From: Actinomycetales bacterium SN12
GTDB lineage: Bacteria; Actinomycetota; Actinomycetes; Actinomycetales; Microbacteriaceae
Direction of reading: 5' to 3'
Length of the DNA stretch: 64,000 nt
NCBI GenBank assembly: GCA_002837415.1
Contig: PJCV01000006.1
Coordinates: forward strand, 62,001 to 126,000
The translations under genes were made by a program, and so were the position numbers. Positions within the stretch are counted from its first letter, which is position 1; each line of letters begins with the position of its first letter. This document shows positions 34,718-44,210 of this stretch, one piece after another. Under the pieces are notes generated by a model. That model had not been told where the DNA came from and ran no database searches. It saw only the letters and a list, made by a program, of their open reading frames with translations.

Positions 34718-36010
34718 CTAAGACTTGATGTACGGCTCGCCGTCGGCTGCCGGCGGGCGGGAGCGCCCGACGAGGCCGGCCACGGCGAAGATCGTGACGA
34801 TGTACGGAAGCATGAGCATGAACTGGCTGGGCACCGGCGAGCCGATGACACTGAGCACGCCCTGCAGGTTGCTGGCGAAGCCGAACAGCAGCGCGGCGAG
34901 CGTCGCGCGGATCGGATCCCACTTTCCGAAGATCACCGCCGCGAGGGCGATGAAGCCCGCGCCCGCCGTCATCTCCTGGTTGAACCTCGGCACCGAGACG
35001 AGCGTGTAGAACGCACCTCCGAGGCCCGCGACGGCGCCGCCGAGCAGCACCGCGCGGTAGCGGGTCGCCGCGACCTTGATGCCCACCGTGTCCGCCGCCT
35101 GCGGATGCTCGCCCACGGCACGCAGGCGCAGACCCCAGCGGGTGCGGTACAGCCCGAACCAGACCAGCGCGACGACCGCGTACATCAGGTACACGATGAA
35201 GGACTGCTGGAACAGGATCGGTCCGATCAGCGGGATCTCGCTGAGCAGCGGGATGGGAACGACCGAGAACGTGTCCGGGCTGTTCATGGTCTCGGTGTTC
35301 GGGGTGAGCACCTGACGGAACAGGAACGTGGTGATGCCGATCACGAGCACGTTCAGCACGACGCCGACGATGACCTGGTCGACGTAGTACGTGATCGTGA
35401 AGACGCCCAGCACGAGGGCGACGAGCACGCCCGCGAGCATGGCTGCGACGAGTCCCGCCCACGGGGTGCCCGCGAGCGAACCGGCGATCGCGGCGCTGAA
35501 CGCGCCGGCGAGCATCTGCGCCTCGATGGCGATGTTCACGACGCCCGCCCGCTCGCCGATCACGCCGCCCAGGGCGCCGAAGATCAGGGGGGTCGCGAGG
35601 GCGAGAGCGCCGGCCAGCAGGCCGATCATCGGCAGCGTCGCGCCGGCGCCGGCCCAGGCGAGGAATCCGATCAGCAGCACGGCGACGTAGACGACGATGA
35701 GCCAGAGCGGCAGACGGCGGTGCGCCATGACCGTCATCGCCGCGTATCCGGTGCACAGCGCCAGCAGCACCACGGCGATCCACGCGGTGGGTGTGGCGGG
35801 CAGCAGCACGTCGGGAACGGCGATGGCGGCGTTCTGCTCGGCGAGCCGGAAGGTCGTCGTCCCGGCGCGCGGCGCGAGCAGCGGCAGCAGGGCGAACAGC
35901 ACCGTGAAGATGCCGAAGATGATCGGCGCCTTCCACGACACGACGGTCACGACGCGCGGCTGGTCGATGTCGCCCTGGGGTGCATCGTTCACGGGCGTGG
36001 TGAGGCTCAT
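34718..36010 (-). CDS. Nucleoside ABC transporter permease, second subunit
   Basis: 430-residue membrane protein of the BMP-type (branched-chain permease-like) family, with about ten membrane helices. ALGGVIGERAGVVNIAIEAQML is the conserved segment of this permease class, and LRAVGEHPQAADTVGI precedes the last helices. ATG 36010 overlaps the first permease's stop as ATGA. With the BMP lipoprotein and double ATPase it forms a nucleoside importer like B. subtilis NupNOPQ. Confidence 0.9.
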   Translation of the reverse strand: MSLTTPVNDAPQGDIDQPRVVTVVSWKAPIIFGIFTVLFALLPLLAPRAGTTTFRLAEQNAAIAVPDVLLPATPTAWIAVVLLALCTGYAAMTVMAHRRLPLWLIVVYVAVLLIGFLAWAGAGATLPMIGLLAGALALATPLIFGALGGVIGERAGVVNIAIEAQMLAGAFSAAIAGSLAGTPWAGLVAAMLAGVLVALVLGVFTITYYVDQVIVGVVLNVLVIGITTFLFRQVLTPNTETMNSPDTFSVVPIPLLSEIPLIGPILFQQSFIVYLMYAVVALVWFGLYRTRWGLRLRAVGEHPQAADTVGIKVAATRYRAVLLGGAVAGLGGAFYTLVSVPRFNQEMTAGAGFIALAAVIFGKWDPIRATLAALLFGFASNLQGVLSVIGSPVPSQFMLMLPYIVTIFAVAGLVGRSRPPAADGEPYIKS

Positions 36011-37308
36011 GCCGACACCTTCTTTCCTTCAGCCGACTCTGCGCGACGGGTGCGTGCGGCCCTGCGGGCGCGACGGGACGGACGACCGGGCTGCGGCAGT
36101 CCGAAGATCGCGCGCACCAGCGGGGGTGCGGCGATGAAGAGCACGATCAGCGACTGCACCACGAGGATGATCTCGACCGGGATGCCCTGCGAGGACTGCA
36201 TCGTGAATCCACCGGTCTTGAACGCGCCGAACAGCAGACCCGCGAACAGGATGCCGATCGGCGAGGACCGCCCGAGCAGCGCGACCGTGATCGCGTCGAA
36301 GCCGATACCCGCGTCGATGCCGCCGCTGAAGCCGCGCACCTCGGTGCCCAGCACCTGGCTGACGCCGGCGATGCCGACGAGAGCGCCGGCGATGAGCATC
36401 ACGACGAAGTACATGCGCCCCACATCGATGCCCGCGACCCGCGCCGCGGACGGGTTCTCGCCCACCGCCCGGAAGCGGAAGCCGAGAGACGAGCGCTCGA
36501 GCAGCCACCAGGTGAACGCGACGGCGACCAGCGCGAGCAGGAAGCCGGCGTGCAGCTTGTACGAGGGACCCAGCAGCTGCGGCAGCACCGCGGTCTCCGC
36601 CATCGGCGCGGTCTTGGGGTTGCTCGACCCGGGCGCCTGGAGCAGGCCCTGGGTCGCCAGCATCCAGGCCAGCAGGTAGAACGCGATGTGGTTGAGCATG
36701 ATCGTGGTGATCACCTCGTGCGCTCCGGTGCGCGCCTTCAGCAGGCCTGCGATGCCGGCCCAGAGGGCCGCGGCGATCAGGCCGGCGACGATCGCGACGA
36801 TCAGGTGCAGTCCCATCGGCAGGTCCATCGCGGTGGCGACGTACCCGGCGGCGGCGGCGGCGAGGAGCATCTGCCCCTGGCCTCCGATGTTGAACAGGCC
36901 GGCGCGGAACGCGAGTCCCACGCCGAGGCCCGCCGCGATCAGCGGAGTCGCGAACTTGAGCGTCTCGGTGAGCGGGCGGATGCCCTTCTCGAAGGTCTCG
37001 GCGTTGAAGTTGTACACCGCGCCGCGGAACAGCGCCGCGTAGGCCCCGGTCACCGCCTCCCAGATGGCGGCGAAGGTGTCGCCGGGCTGCGCGAAGAAGT
37101 ACCCGGATGCGGCCTGCACATCCTCGTTCGTGGCGGCGATCATGATCGATCCGACGATCACCGCGAGCAGCACGGCGAGCAGCGAGATGATGCCGTTGCC
37201 GGTGACGATCGCCTGCAGAGTGGTCTGCCAGCGCGACGGTGCGATCTTCGTCTCGGGCTCGGCGAGCGGGGCCTGCGACTGCGGCGCCGGTGTCTGGGTG
37301 GCGCTCAC
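36007..37308 (-). CDS. Nucleoside ABC transporter permease, first subunit
   Basis: 433 residues, about ten membrane helices, with the family signatures FRAGLFNIGGQGQML and FRAVGENPSAARVAGI. A 40-residue Pro/Gln-rich cytosolic start precedes helix 1. GTG 37308 is chosen because it overlaps the ATPase stop (GTGA) and has GGAG before it; a GTG/ATG reading from 37341 would overlap the ATPase by 37 bases. It pairs with the 34718 permease to form the channel. Confidence 0.9.
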   Translation of the reverse strand: MSATQTPAPQSQAPLAEPETKIAPSRWQTTLQAIVTGNGIISLLAVLLAVIVGSIMIAATNEDVQAASGYFFAQPGDTFAAIWEAVTGAYAALFRGAVYNFNAETFEKGIRPLTETLKFATPLIAAGLGVGLAFRAGLFNIGGQGQMLLAAAAAGYVATAMDLPMGLHLIVAIVAGLIAAALWAGIAGLLKARTGAHEVITTIMLNHIAFYLLAWMLATQGLLQAPGSSNPKTAPMAETAVLPQLLGPSYKLHAGFLLALVAVAFTWWLLERSSLGFRFRAVGENPSAARVAGIDVGRMYFVVMLIAGALVGIAGVSQVLGTEVRGFSGGIDAGIGFDAITVALLGRSSPIGILFAGLLFGAFKTGGFTMQSSQGIPVEIILVVQSLIVLFIAAPPLVRAIFGLPQPGRPSRRARRAARTRRAESAEGKKVSA

Positions 37309-38891
37309 TTCGTCTCCCTCCGGTCGATCCGTGAATCCCATCCGCTCTCTCCGTTCGTGGCCGTGATGGGACTCGCACTCGTCGCGGCCTCCATCTCCGA
37401 CATGCCTGCCATCATCAGACCGAGCTTCTCCCGTGATGTGTCTCCGGGCACGATGCCCATGATGCGGCCGCGGTACATCACCAGGATGCGATCGGCGAGC
37501 GCGGCGACCTCGTCGAGCTCGGTGGAGATGACGATCACCGGCACGCCCGCATCGCGCGTCTCGATGACGCGCTTGTGGATGAACTCGATGGACCCGACGT
37601 CGACGCCGCGAGTCGGCTGGGCGGCCACGAAGAGCGCGAGCTCGCGGCTCAGCTCGCGGGCCAGCACCACCTTCTGCTGGTTGCCGCCGGAGAGCCGTCC
37701 TGCCGCCTGATGCGGACCCTGGGTGCGGATGTCGAACTCGGCGATGCGGTCCTGGGCGAAGTCGTGCAGATCCGAGCGCTGCACGGTGCCGGCCTTGACG
37801 AACGGCGCGCCGTGGGACCGGTCGAGCATGAGGTTCTCGGCGATCGAGAACTCCTTCACCAGTCCGTCGACGCTGCGATCCTCGGGAACGAAGCCGACAC
37901 CGGCATCCAGGATCTGCCGCACGGATCGACCGACCAGCTCCTGCCCGTCGAGACGGATGCTGCCGCGGACATTGTCCTGCAGACCCATGATCGCCTCGGT
38001 GAGCTCGGTCTGGCCGTTGCCCTGCACGCCGGCGATGGCGAGCACCTCGCCGCCGCGCACCTCGAACGACGCGCCGTCCACGACGACGATGCCCGCCGGG
38101 TCGGTGACGGTGAGATCGGTCACGGCGAGACCGTTGCCGCGCACGGCAGGAGCGCCCTTGTGCACGGTCAGCTCGACAGCGCGGCCGACCATGAGCGAGG
38201 CGAGCTCCTCATTCGAGGCGGTCGGCGACGCCTCGCCGACGACCTTGCCGAGGCGGATGACGGTGATGCGGTCGGCGACCTCGCGCACCTCGCGGAGCTT
38301 GTGGGTGATGAAGACGATCGAGGTGCCCTGCGCCTTGAGCTGACGCATCGTCGCCATCAGCTCGTCGGTCTCCTGCGGGGTGAGCACGGCCGTCGGCTCG
38401 TCGAACACCAGCACGCGCGCCTCACGCGAGAGCGCCTTGATGATCTCGACGCGCTGCTGCACGCCGACGGGGAGATCCTCGACGACCGCGTCGGGGTCGA
38501 CGTCGAAGCCGAAGCGATCGGAGATCTCGCGCACGCGCGCACGTGCGGCGTTCAGGTCCAGTCGTCCGCCGAAGGTGGTCTGCTCGTGGCCCAGCATGAC
38601 GTTCTCGGCGACGGTGAAGACGGGGATGAGCATGAAGTGCTGATGCACCATGCCGATGCCGGCGCCCATCGCGTCGCCGGGGCCGTCGAAGTGCTGGACG
38701 ACGTCGTCCAGCAGGATGTGACCCTCGTCGGCCTGGTACAGGCCGTAGAGCACGTTCATCAGCGTCGACTTGCCGGCGCCGTTCTCACCGAGAAGGCAGT
38801 GGATCTCACCCGCCTCGACGGTGAGATCGATGTGGTCGTTGGCTGTCAGCGCGCCGAATCTCTTCGTGATGCCGCGCAGTTCAAGCTTCAT
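37305..38891 (-). CDS. Nucleoside ABC transporter ATPase (two ABC domains)
   Basis: 528-residue tandem ATPase powering the importer. Domain 1 (1-245) has GENGAGKSTLMNV, signature LPVGVQQRVEI and Walker B VLVFDEPTAVLTP. Domain 2 (250-500) has the weaker Walker A AGVQGNGQTEL, a good signature LSGGNQQKVVLAREL and AQPTRGVDVGS instead of a canonical Walker B, the usual asymmetry of ribose/nucleoside-type ATPases. It is separated from the binding-protein gene by a terminator-like hairpin, which would lower its level relative to the binding protein. Confidence 0.92.
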   Translation of the reverse strand: MKLELRGITKRFGALTANDHIDLTVEAGEIHCLLGENGAGKSTLMNVLYGLYQADEGHILLDDVVQHFDGPGDAMGAGIGMVHQHFMLIPVFTVAENVMLGHEQTTFGGRLDLNAARARVREISDRFGFDVDPDAVVEDLPVGVQQRVEIIKALSREARVLVFDEPTAVLTPQETDELMATMRQLKAQGTSIVFITHKLREVREVADRITVIRLGKVVGEASPTASNEELASLMVGRAVELTVHKGAPAVRGNGLAVTDLTVTDPAGIVVVDGASFEVRGGEVLAIAGVQGNGQTELTEAIMGLQDNVRGSIRLDGQELVGRSVRQILDAGVGFVPEDRSVDGLVKEFSIAENLMLDRSHGAPFVKAGTVQRSDLHDFAQDRIAEFDIRTQGPHQAAGRLSGGNQQKVVLARELSRELALFVAAQPTRGVDVGSIEFIHKRVIETRDAGVPVIVISTELDEVAALADRILVMYRGRIMGIVPGDTSREKLGLMMAGMSEMEAATSASPITATNGESGWDSRIDRRETK

Positions 38892-38953
38892 GTTCTGATC
38901 CTATTCACGCAGGAACGGGCAGGCCGGCTTCAACCGAGTCCTGTTCAGGCAGA

Positions 38954-38987
38954 AACGGGGAGGCCGGCTTGCGCCGACCTCCCCGTT
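38954..38987 (-). terminator. Intra-operon hairpin after the nucleoside-binding lipoprotein gene
   Basis: AACGGGGAGG and CCTCCCCGTT form a ten-bp stem extended inward by CGGC/GCCG. No long U-run follows, so it is likely an attenuator or mRNA-end stabiliser that keeps binding protein in excess over transporter. Confidence 0.65.
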
Positions 38988-38996
38988 GCAGGAGCC

Positions 38997-40094
38997 TTAC
39001 TTGCTCAGGTACGAGGTGACCTCGACCTTGCCGTCGATGATGTCCTTCTGCAGCTGCGTGACCTCGTCCTGCAGAGCCGAGTCCACCTTGTCGGCGAAGT
39101 TGTGCAGCTCGGCGATGCCGACGCCCTTGTTCTCGAGCGTGCCGATGTAGGCCTCGGCGTCGAACTCGCCCTCACCGCTGGAGAGCACGGCCTCGTAGGT
39201 CGAGAGATCCATGGCCTTCAGCACCGAGGTGAGCACCACGTCGGCGGTGGACGGGTCGGTCACGAACAGGTCGGCGTCCGCGCCGATCAGGGCGACGTCC
39301 TTGCCGGACTCCTTGATCGCCTGCTGAGCCGACTGGTAGATCGGGCCGCCGACGGGGAGGATCACGTCGACACCCTGGTTGAGGATGTTGACCGCGACCT
39401 GCTTGGCGTCGGGGTTCGCCTCGAAGCCGCCCGTGAACGAGCCGGTCTTGCCGTCCCAGCCGACGACCTGGACGTCCTTGCCCTTGACCTCGTTGTAGTG
39501 GTCGACGCCCTGCTTGAAGCCGTCCATGAAGATCGTCACGGTCGGGAACTCCATGCCGCCGAAGGTGCCGACCTTGCCGGTCTTCGAGTAGCCGGCGGAG
39601 AGGTAGCCGGCGAGGAACGCGGCCTCGGCCGTGTTGTACAGCAGCGGCTTGACGTTGTCGGCGTCCTTCTTGCCGTCGAAGTCGTTGTCGGCTGCATCGT
39701 CGACGAGGATGAAGTCGATGTCCTCGTTGGCAGTGGCGGCCTCCACGGTCGCCTGGGACAGCGCGAAGCCGACCGCGACGATCGTGTCGCAGCCCTCGTC
39801 GACGAGGTTCGTGACGTTCGGGGTGTACTCGGTCTCGGCGTTGGACTGCACGTCCTTGAGCTTGACGCCCAGCTCGTCAGCGGCCTTCTTCGCACCCTCG
39901 AAGGAGAGCTGGTTGAAGGACTTGTCGTCGAAGCCGCCCATGTCGGAGACGATGCAGGGCAGGAAGTCGGACTCGCCCTTGCCGCCGCCGGCACCCGGCT
40001 TGTCTGCGGGAGCCTGGCCGCACGCGGCGAGACTGAGAACGACGCCGGCCGCGACGGTGGCGCCGAGCAGCTTCTTGGTGATGGAGTTGGACAC
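38997..40094 (-). CDS. BMP-family nucleoside-binding lipoprotein
   Basis: Cell-surface binding protein of 365 residues. It has a lipoprotein signal with lipobox LAAC at about residue 25 and the BMP fold with FDDKSFNQLSFEGAKKAADE at the start and repeated VDVILPVGGPIYQSA-type strands. Members of this family bind purine nucleosides or related compounds. Start GTG 40094 has GGGAGG seven bases upstream, whereas the nearby ATG 40098 is out of frame. First gene of the seven-gene operon down to add. Confidence 0.92.
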   Translation of the reverse strand: MSNSITKKLLGATVAAGVVLSLAACGQAPADKPGAGGGKGESDFLPCIVSDMGGFDDKSFNQLSFEGAKKAADELGVKLKDVQSNAETEYTPNVTNLVDEGCDTIVAVGFALSQATVEAATANEDIDFILVDDAADNDFDGKKDADNVKPLLYNTAEAAFLAGYLSAGYSKTGKVGTFGGMEFPTVTIFMDGFKQGVDHYNEVKGKDVQVVGWDGKTGSFTGGFEANPDAKQVAVNILNQGVDVILPVGGPIYQSAQQAIKESGKDVALIGADADLFVTDPSTADVVLTSVLKAMDLSTYEAVLSSGEGEFDAEAYIGTLENKGVGIAELHNFADKVDSALQDEVTQLQKDIIDGKVEVTSYLSK

Positions 40095-40191
40095 TCATGC
40101 CTCCCGGGTGATCTCCGCGGACATCGCGGATCGATCGAGGTTACCCAGTGTTACGCGCGTGACGCACGTGATGCTCAGGTGTGCTGGCGAA

Positions 40192-40204
40192 AGGTTACAA
40201 ACCT
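40192..40204. promoter_or_regulatory. Inverted repeat upstream of the nucleoside importer operon
   Basis: AGGTT-ACA-AACCT, perfect five-base arms, about 100 bases before the first gene; AGGTTAC recurs at 40138-40144. Possible operator; the cognate regulator is not known. The rest of 40095-40250 shows no gene. Confidence 0.35.
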
Positions 40205-40250
40205 GCAATGATGACCGCCCCTATAGCTTGGCCATCTGCAGCAGCGGACC

Positions 40251-41363
40251 TCAGAGCACGTCGCCCCGGCCGGTGAGCTTGAGCGACTCGACCACGCCCT
40301 TGACCCGCTGCGCGTGCTCAACCGTGGTCACCAGCAGCGCGTCGTCGGTGTCGACGACGACGATGTCCTGCACCCCGACCAGGCTGATCACGCGCGAGGT
40401 CTGGGACACGAGGATGCCGCTGGCGGCATCCGACAGCACGCGGGCCCTCGGGCCCAGCACCGCCAGGTCGTTCTTGCGCCCGTTCGTGATCAGCTTGGTG
40501 AGCGAGGCGAAGTCGCCCACGTCGTCCCAGTCGAAGTGACCGGGCACGACCGCAAGGCGGCCGCGCTCGGCGGCCGGCTCGGCCACCGCGTAGTCGATGG
40601 CGATCTTCTTCAGGTTCGGCCAGATCCGGTCGACCGCGGGACCGCGCCGGTCACGGTCGTCCCATGCGTCGGCGAGCTCCATGAGTCCCGCGTGCAGCTC
40701 GGGCTCGTTGATCCTGAGCTCGTCGAGCAGCACGCTCGCCTTCGCGATGAACATGCCGGCGTTCCAGAGGTGCTCGCGATCGGCGACGTACGCCTTCGCC
40801 GTCTCGAGGTCCGGCTTCTCGACGAAGCGCTCCACGAGAGCCGCCTCACGCGCCCCGTCGACGACGAGCTCCTCCCCCTTCTTGATGTACCCGAAGCCGA
40901 TGGCCGGCTCCGTGGGGGTGATCCCGATCGTGCAGATGTAGCCCTCCCGCGCGACCTCGACGGCGTCGCGCACGGCGAATTCGAAGACGCGCGTGCCGCG
41001 GATCACATGGTCGGCGCTGAACGAGCCGATGATGACGTCCGGATCGCGGCGGTGCAGGATCGCGGCGGCGAGGCCGATCGCGGCAGCCGACTCGCGCGGC
41101 TCGGATTCGAGGAAGACGTTGGCGTCCGGGATGCCGGGCAGCTGCGCCTCCACGGCGGCGCGATGCGCCCGCCCCGTCACGACGGCGATGCGGTCCGCCC
41201 CGGCCAGCGGCTCCAGGCGGTCCCAGGTGTCGCGAAGCAGAGAATGACCCGAGCCGGTGAGGTCGTGGAGGAACTTCGGGGCATCCGCCCGCGACAGCGG
41301 CCACAGCCTGCTGCCGATGCCGCCGGCCGGGATCACCGCGTAGAAGTCGTCGATTCGCGCCAT
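40251..41363 (-). CDS. manC: Mannose-1-phosphate guanylyltransferase
   Basis: Makes GDP-mannose from mannose-1-phosphate and GTP for glycans and lipoglycans. 370 residues, single-domain form without the isomerase part. IPAGGIGSRLWPLSRADAPKF (8-28 region) is the GTP/metal motif, FVEKPD (about 178) binds the sugar, and NAGMFIAKASVL follows as in the family. It stands alone with a leaderless promoter, between sdh (divergent) and the nucleoside operon (same strand but separate). Confidence 0.92.
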   Translation of the reverse strand: MARIDDFYAVIPAGGIGSRLWPLSRADAPKFLHDLTGSGHSLLRDTWDRLEPLAGADRIAVVTGRAHRAAVEAQLPGIPDANVFLESEPRESAAAIGLAAAILHRRDPDVIIGSFSADHVIRGTRVFEFAVRDAVEVAREGYICTIGITPTEPAIGFGYIKKGEELVVDGAREAALVERFVEKPDLETAKAYVADREHLWNAGMFIAKASVLLDELRINEPELHAGLMELADAWDDRDRRGPAVDRIWPNLKKIAIDYAVAEPAAERGRLAVVPGHFDWDDVGDFASLTKLITNGRKNDLAVLGPRARVLSDAASGILVSQTSRVISLVGVQDIVVVDTDDALLVTTVEHAQRVKGVVESLKLTGRGDVL

Positions 41364-41370
41364 GCGTCAC

Positions 41371-41376
41371 ACCTTA
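41371..41376 (-). promoter_or_regulatory. -10 box of manC
   Basis: TAAGGT on the minus strand, seven bases before ATG 41363. Confidence 0.55.
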
Positions 41377-41445
41377 GCCGGGGAGGTTCCCGTCTCAGCC
41401 GAGCGATAAGGGTGCCCTTCGTCGCCCTCAGCCTTCTGACAGGAA

Positions 41446-41451
41446 TAGGAT
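41446..41451 (+). promoter_or_regulatory. Probable -10 box of the sdh operon
   Basis: TAGGAT, about 60 bases before the sdhC start, giving a leader with a GGAGG ribosome site at 41501-41505, unlike the leaderless genes nearby. Confidence 0.5.
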
Positions 41452-41510
41452 GAATGAGGTCGGGCGTGCCCGGATGCATGCACGACGTCTCATCGATCAG
41501 GGAGGACGAC

Positions 41511-41945
41511 GTGTCCACGAGCACACGCTTGACACCGTCGGTTTCGGAGACCACATCCCGGTCTCCGCGCGGCACACTCTATCGGGGCCGCGAAGGCATG
41601 TGGTCGTGGGTGCTGCACCGCATCACCGGCGTCGCGATCTTCTTCTTCCTTCTGGTGCACGTTCTCGACACGTCGCTGATCCGCGTCTCGCCCGAGGCGT
41701 ACGACGCGGTGATCGGCACGTACAAGAACCCGATCATGGCCTTCGGCGAGGTGGTGCTGGTCGCCGGCATCGCGTTCCACGCGTTCAACGGCCTGCGCAT
41801 CATCATCGTCGACTTCTGGTCGAAGGGCGCGAAGTACCAGCGCCAGCTGTTCTGGATCGTCATCGGGCTGTGGGCCGTGGTCATGGCGGGCTTCGTGCCG
41901 CGTCACCTCGCACTCGCATTCGCCGGATTCGGAGGAGGCAACTGA
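41511..41945 (+). CDS. sdhC: Succinate dehydrogenase cytochrome b556 subunit
   Basis: Membrane anchor and haem/quinone-binding subunit of complex II. 144 residues with three hydrophobic helices; [21 protein letters not shown] holds conserved His residues of the haem/quinone region (shown here in part as [11 protein letters not shown]). GTG 41511 follows GGAGGACGAC; a longer reading from 41454 lacks a signal. First gene of sdhCDAB, overlapping sdhD by one base (TGATG). Confidence 0.9.
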   Translation: MSTSTRLTPSVSETTSRSPRGTLYRGREGMWSWVLHRITGVAIFFFLLVHVLDTSLIRVSPEAYDAVIGTYKNPIMAFGEVVLVAGIAFHAFNGLRIIIVDFWSKGAKYQRQLFWIVIGLWAVVMAGFVPRHLALAFAGFGGGN

Positions 41946-42385
41946 TGTCCGCGCAGACCCTCGCACCCGCCCGCCGCCAGCGCGGCGTCAACCTCGAGAA
42001 GTGGGGCTGGCTGTTCATGCGCGCCTCGGGCGTGGTGCTCATCGTGCTGATCTTCGGCCACCTGTTCGTGAACCTGATGGTCGGCGACGGCATCCACGCC
42101 GTCGACTTCGGCTTCGTCGCCGGCAAGTACGCCACTCCGTTCTGGCAGTGGTGGGACGTGCTGATGCTCTGGCTCGCACTGATCCACGGCTCCAACGGCA
42201 TGCGCACCATCGTCAACGACTACGTCACCCACGAGAAGGCCCGCAAGGCTCTCGTCTGGGCGCTGGGCCTGGCGGCGGCGCTCCTCATCATCCTGGGCAC
42301 CCTCGTGGTGTTCACGTTCGACCCCTGCGCGGGCGTCCTCGAGGACGGCTCGATGTGGGAGACCTGCCAGGCACTGGGCAAGTAA
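41945..42385 (+). CDS. sdhD: Succinate dehydrogenase hydrophobic membrane anchor
   Basis: Second membrane subunit of complex II, 146 residues, three membrane helices. [11 protein letters not shown] and [18 protein letters not shown] contain the conserved His and helix ends expected of actinobacterial SdhD. The protein ends in a short outside tail with two Cys ([14 protein letters not shown]). ATG overlaps the sdhC stop. Confidence 0.9.
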   Translation: MSAQTLAPARRQRGVNLEKWGWLFMRASGVVLIVLIFGHLFVNLMVGDGIHAVDFGFVAGKYATPFWQWWDVLMLWLALIHGSNGMRTIVNDYVTHEKARKALVWALGLAAALLIILGTLVVFTFDPCAGVLEDGSMWETCQALGK

Positions 42386-42402
42386 GCGAAGAAGGCAGAT
42401 CA

Positions 42403-44208
42403 TTGACTACGCAGACCTCTGACTCCGTCGTGCGCGACGGCGTGCATTACCACCAGTTCGACATCGTCATCGTGGGCGCCGGCGGCGCCGGCATGCGCGC
42501 GGCGATCGAGGCAGGTCCCGGCGCGAAGACCGCCGTGATCACCAAGCTGTACCCCACGCGCTCGCACACCGGTGCGGCGCAGGGCGGCATGGCCGCGGCC
42601 CTCGCGAACGTCGAGGACGACAACTGGGAGTGGCACACCTACGACACGGTCAAGGGCGGTGACTACCTCGTCGACCAGGATGCGGCGGAGATCCTCGCCA
42701 AGGAGGCGATCGACGCGGTCATCGACCTCGAGAACATGGGTCTGCCCTTCAACCGCACCCCCGACGGCAAGATCGACCAGCGCCGCTTCGGCGGCCACAC
42801 CGCAGAGCACGGCAAGACCCCCGTGCGTCGTGCCTGCTACGCGGCCGACCGCACCGGCCACATGATCCTGCAGACGCTGTTCCAGAACTGCGTCAAGCTG
42901 GGCATCAACTTCTTCAACGAGTTCTACGTGCTCGATCTGCTCACCGTGAAGGACGCCGCAGGCGCCACGCAGGTCGCGGGCGTCGTCGCGTACGACCTCG
43001 CCACCGGCGACCTGCACGTCTTCCAGTCGAAGGCCGTCATCTTCGCGACCGGCGGCTTCGGCAAGATCTTCAAGACCACGTCCAACGCGCACACCCTGAC
43101 CGGCGACGGCGTGGGCATCGTCTGGCGCAAGGGGCTGCCACTGGAGGACCTGGAGTTCTTCCAGTTCCACCCGACGGGCCTGGCCGGCCTCGGCATCCTC
43201 CTCACCGAGGGCGCCCGCGGTGAGGGCGCCATCCTGCGCAATGCCTCGGGTGAGCGCTTCATGGAGCGCTACGCCCCGACCATCAAGGACCTCGCTCCGC
43301 GCGACATCGTCGCCCGCAGCATGGTGCAGGAGGTGCTCGAGGGCCGCGGCGCAGGACCGCACAAGGACTACGTGCTGCTGGACTGCACGCACCTGGGCGC
43401 CGAGGTGCTCGAGACCAAGCTGCCCGACATCACGGAGTTCGCACGCACGTACCTCGGCGTCGACCCGGTCGTCGAGCCCGTGCCGGTGATGCCCACCGCG
43501 CACTACGCGATGGGCGGCATCCCGACCAACAACGATGCCGAGGTCCTCGCCGACAACTCGACCGTCGTCCCCGGTCTGTACGCCGCCGGCGAGTGCGCGT
43601 GCGTCTCGGTGCACGGCTCGAACCGACTGGGCACCAACTCGCTGCTCGACATCAACGTGTTCGGCAAGCGCGCCGGCCGCAACGCCGTCGAGTACGTCAA
43701 GACCGCCGACTTCGTTCCGCTGCCCGAGAACCCCGCCGCGTTCGTCAAGGACATGATCGAGGGCCTGCGCAACAACCAGGGCACCGAGCGCATCGCCGTG
43801 CTGCGCAAGAAGCTGCAGGACGAGATGGACAAGGGCGCCCAGGTGTTCCGCACCGAGGAGTCGCTCACCCACGTGCTCGGCGTCATCGAGGAGCTGCGCG
43901 ATCGCTACCGCAACATCCACGTCGACGACAAGGGCAAGCGGTTCAACACCGATCTGCTCGAGGCCGTCGAGCTGGGCTTCCTGCTCGACATCGCCGAGGT
44001 CGTCGTCTACGCCGCGCGCAACCGCAAGGAGAGCCGCGGCGGTCACATGCGCGACGACTTCCCGAAGCGCGACGACGAGAACTTCATGAAGCACACGATG
44101 GCGTACCTGGTGGGCGACGCGCACTCCTCCGACGCCGAGGACCACATCAAGCTGGACTGGAAGCCCGTGGTCATCACGAACTACCAGCCCATGGAGAGGA
44201 AGTACTGA
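42403..44208 (+). CDS. sdhA: Succinate dehydrogenase flavoprotein subunit
   Basis: Oxidises succinate to fumarate with covalently bound FAD. 601 residues: [17 protein letters not shown] binds [17 protein letters not shown] includes the His that carries [11 protein letters not shown] and the Arg of the [10 protein letters not shown] region form the active site. The start is TTG 42403 with AGAAGG upstream; no ATG or GTG in that position has a ribosome site, so a rare start codon is used. The C-terminal [20 protein letters not shown] is typical. Confidence 0.93.
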   Translation: MTTQTSDSVVRDGVHYHQFDIVIVGAGGAGMRAAIEAGPGAKTAVITKLYPTRSHTGAAQGGMAAALANVEDDNWEWHTYDTVKGGDYLVDQDAAEILAKEAIDAVIDLENMGLPFNRTPDGKIDQRRFGGHTAEHGKTPVRRACYAADRTGHMILQTLFQNCVKLGINFFNEFYVLDLLTVKDAAGATQVAGVVAYDLATGDLHVFQSKAVIFATGGFGKIFKTTSNAHTLTGDGVGIVWRKGLPLEDLEFFQFHPTGLAGLGILLTEGARGEGAILRNASGERFMERYAPTIKDLAPRDIVARSMVQEVLEGRGAGPHKDYVLLDCTHLGAEVLETKLPDITEFARTYLGVDPVVEPVPVMPTAHYAMGGIPTNNDAEVLADNSTVVPGLYAAGECACVSVHGSNRLGTNSLLDINVFGKRAGRNAVEYVKTADFVPLPENPAAFVKDMIEGLRNNQGTERIAVLRKKLQDEMDKGAQVFRTEESLTHVLGVIEELRDRYRNIHVDDKGKRFNTDLLEAVELGFLLDIAEVVVYAARNRKESRGGHMRDDFPKRDDENFMKHTMAYLVGDAHSSDAEDHIKLDWKPVVITNYQPMERKY

Positions 44209-44210
44209 TC

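Noticed and set aside
37575..40211. An 878-codon plus-strand open frame
   Set aside because: It is antisense to the nucleoside ATPase and binding-protein genes, whose motifs are unmistakable; long antisense frames are expected at this GC content.
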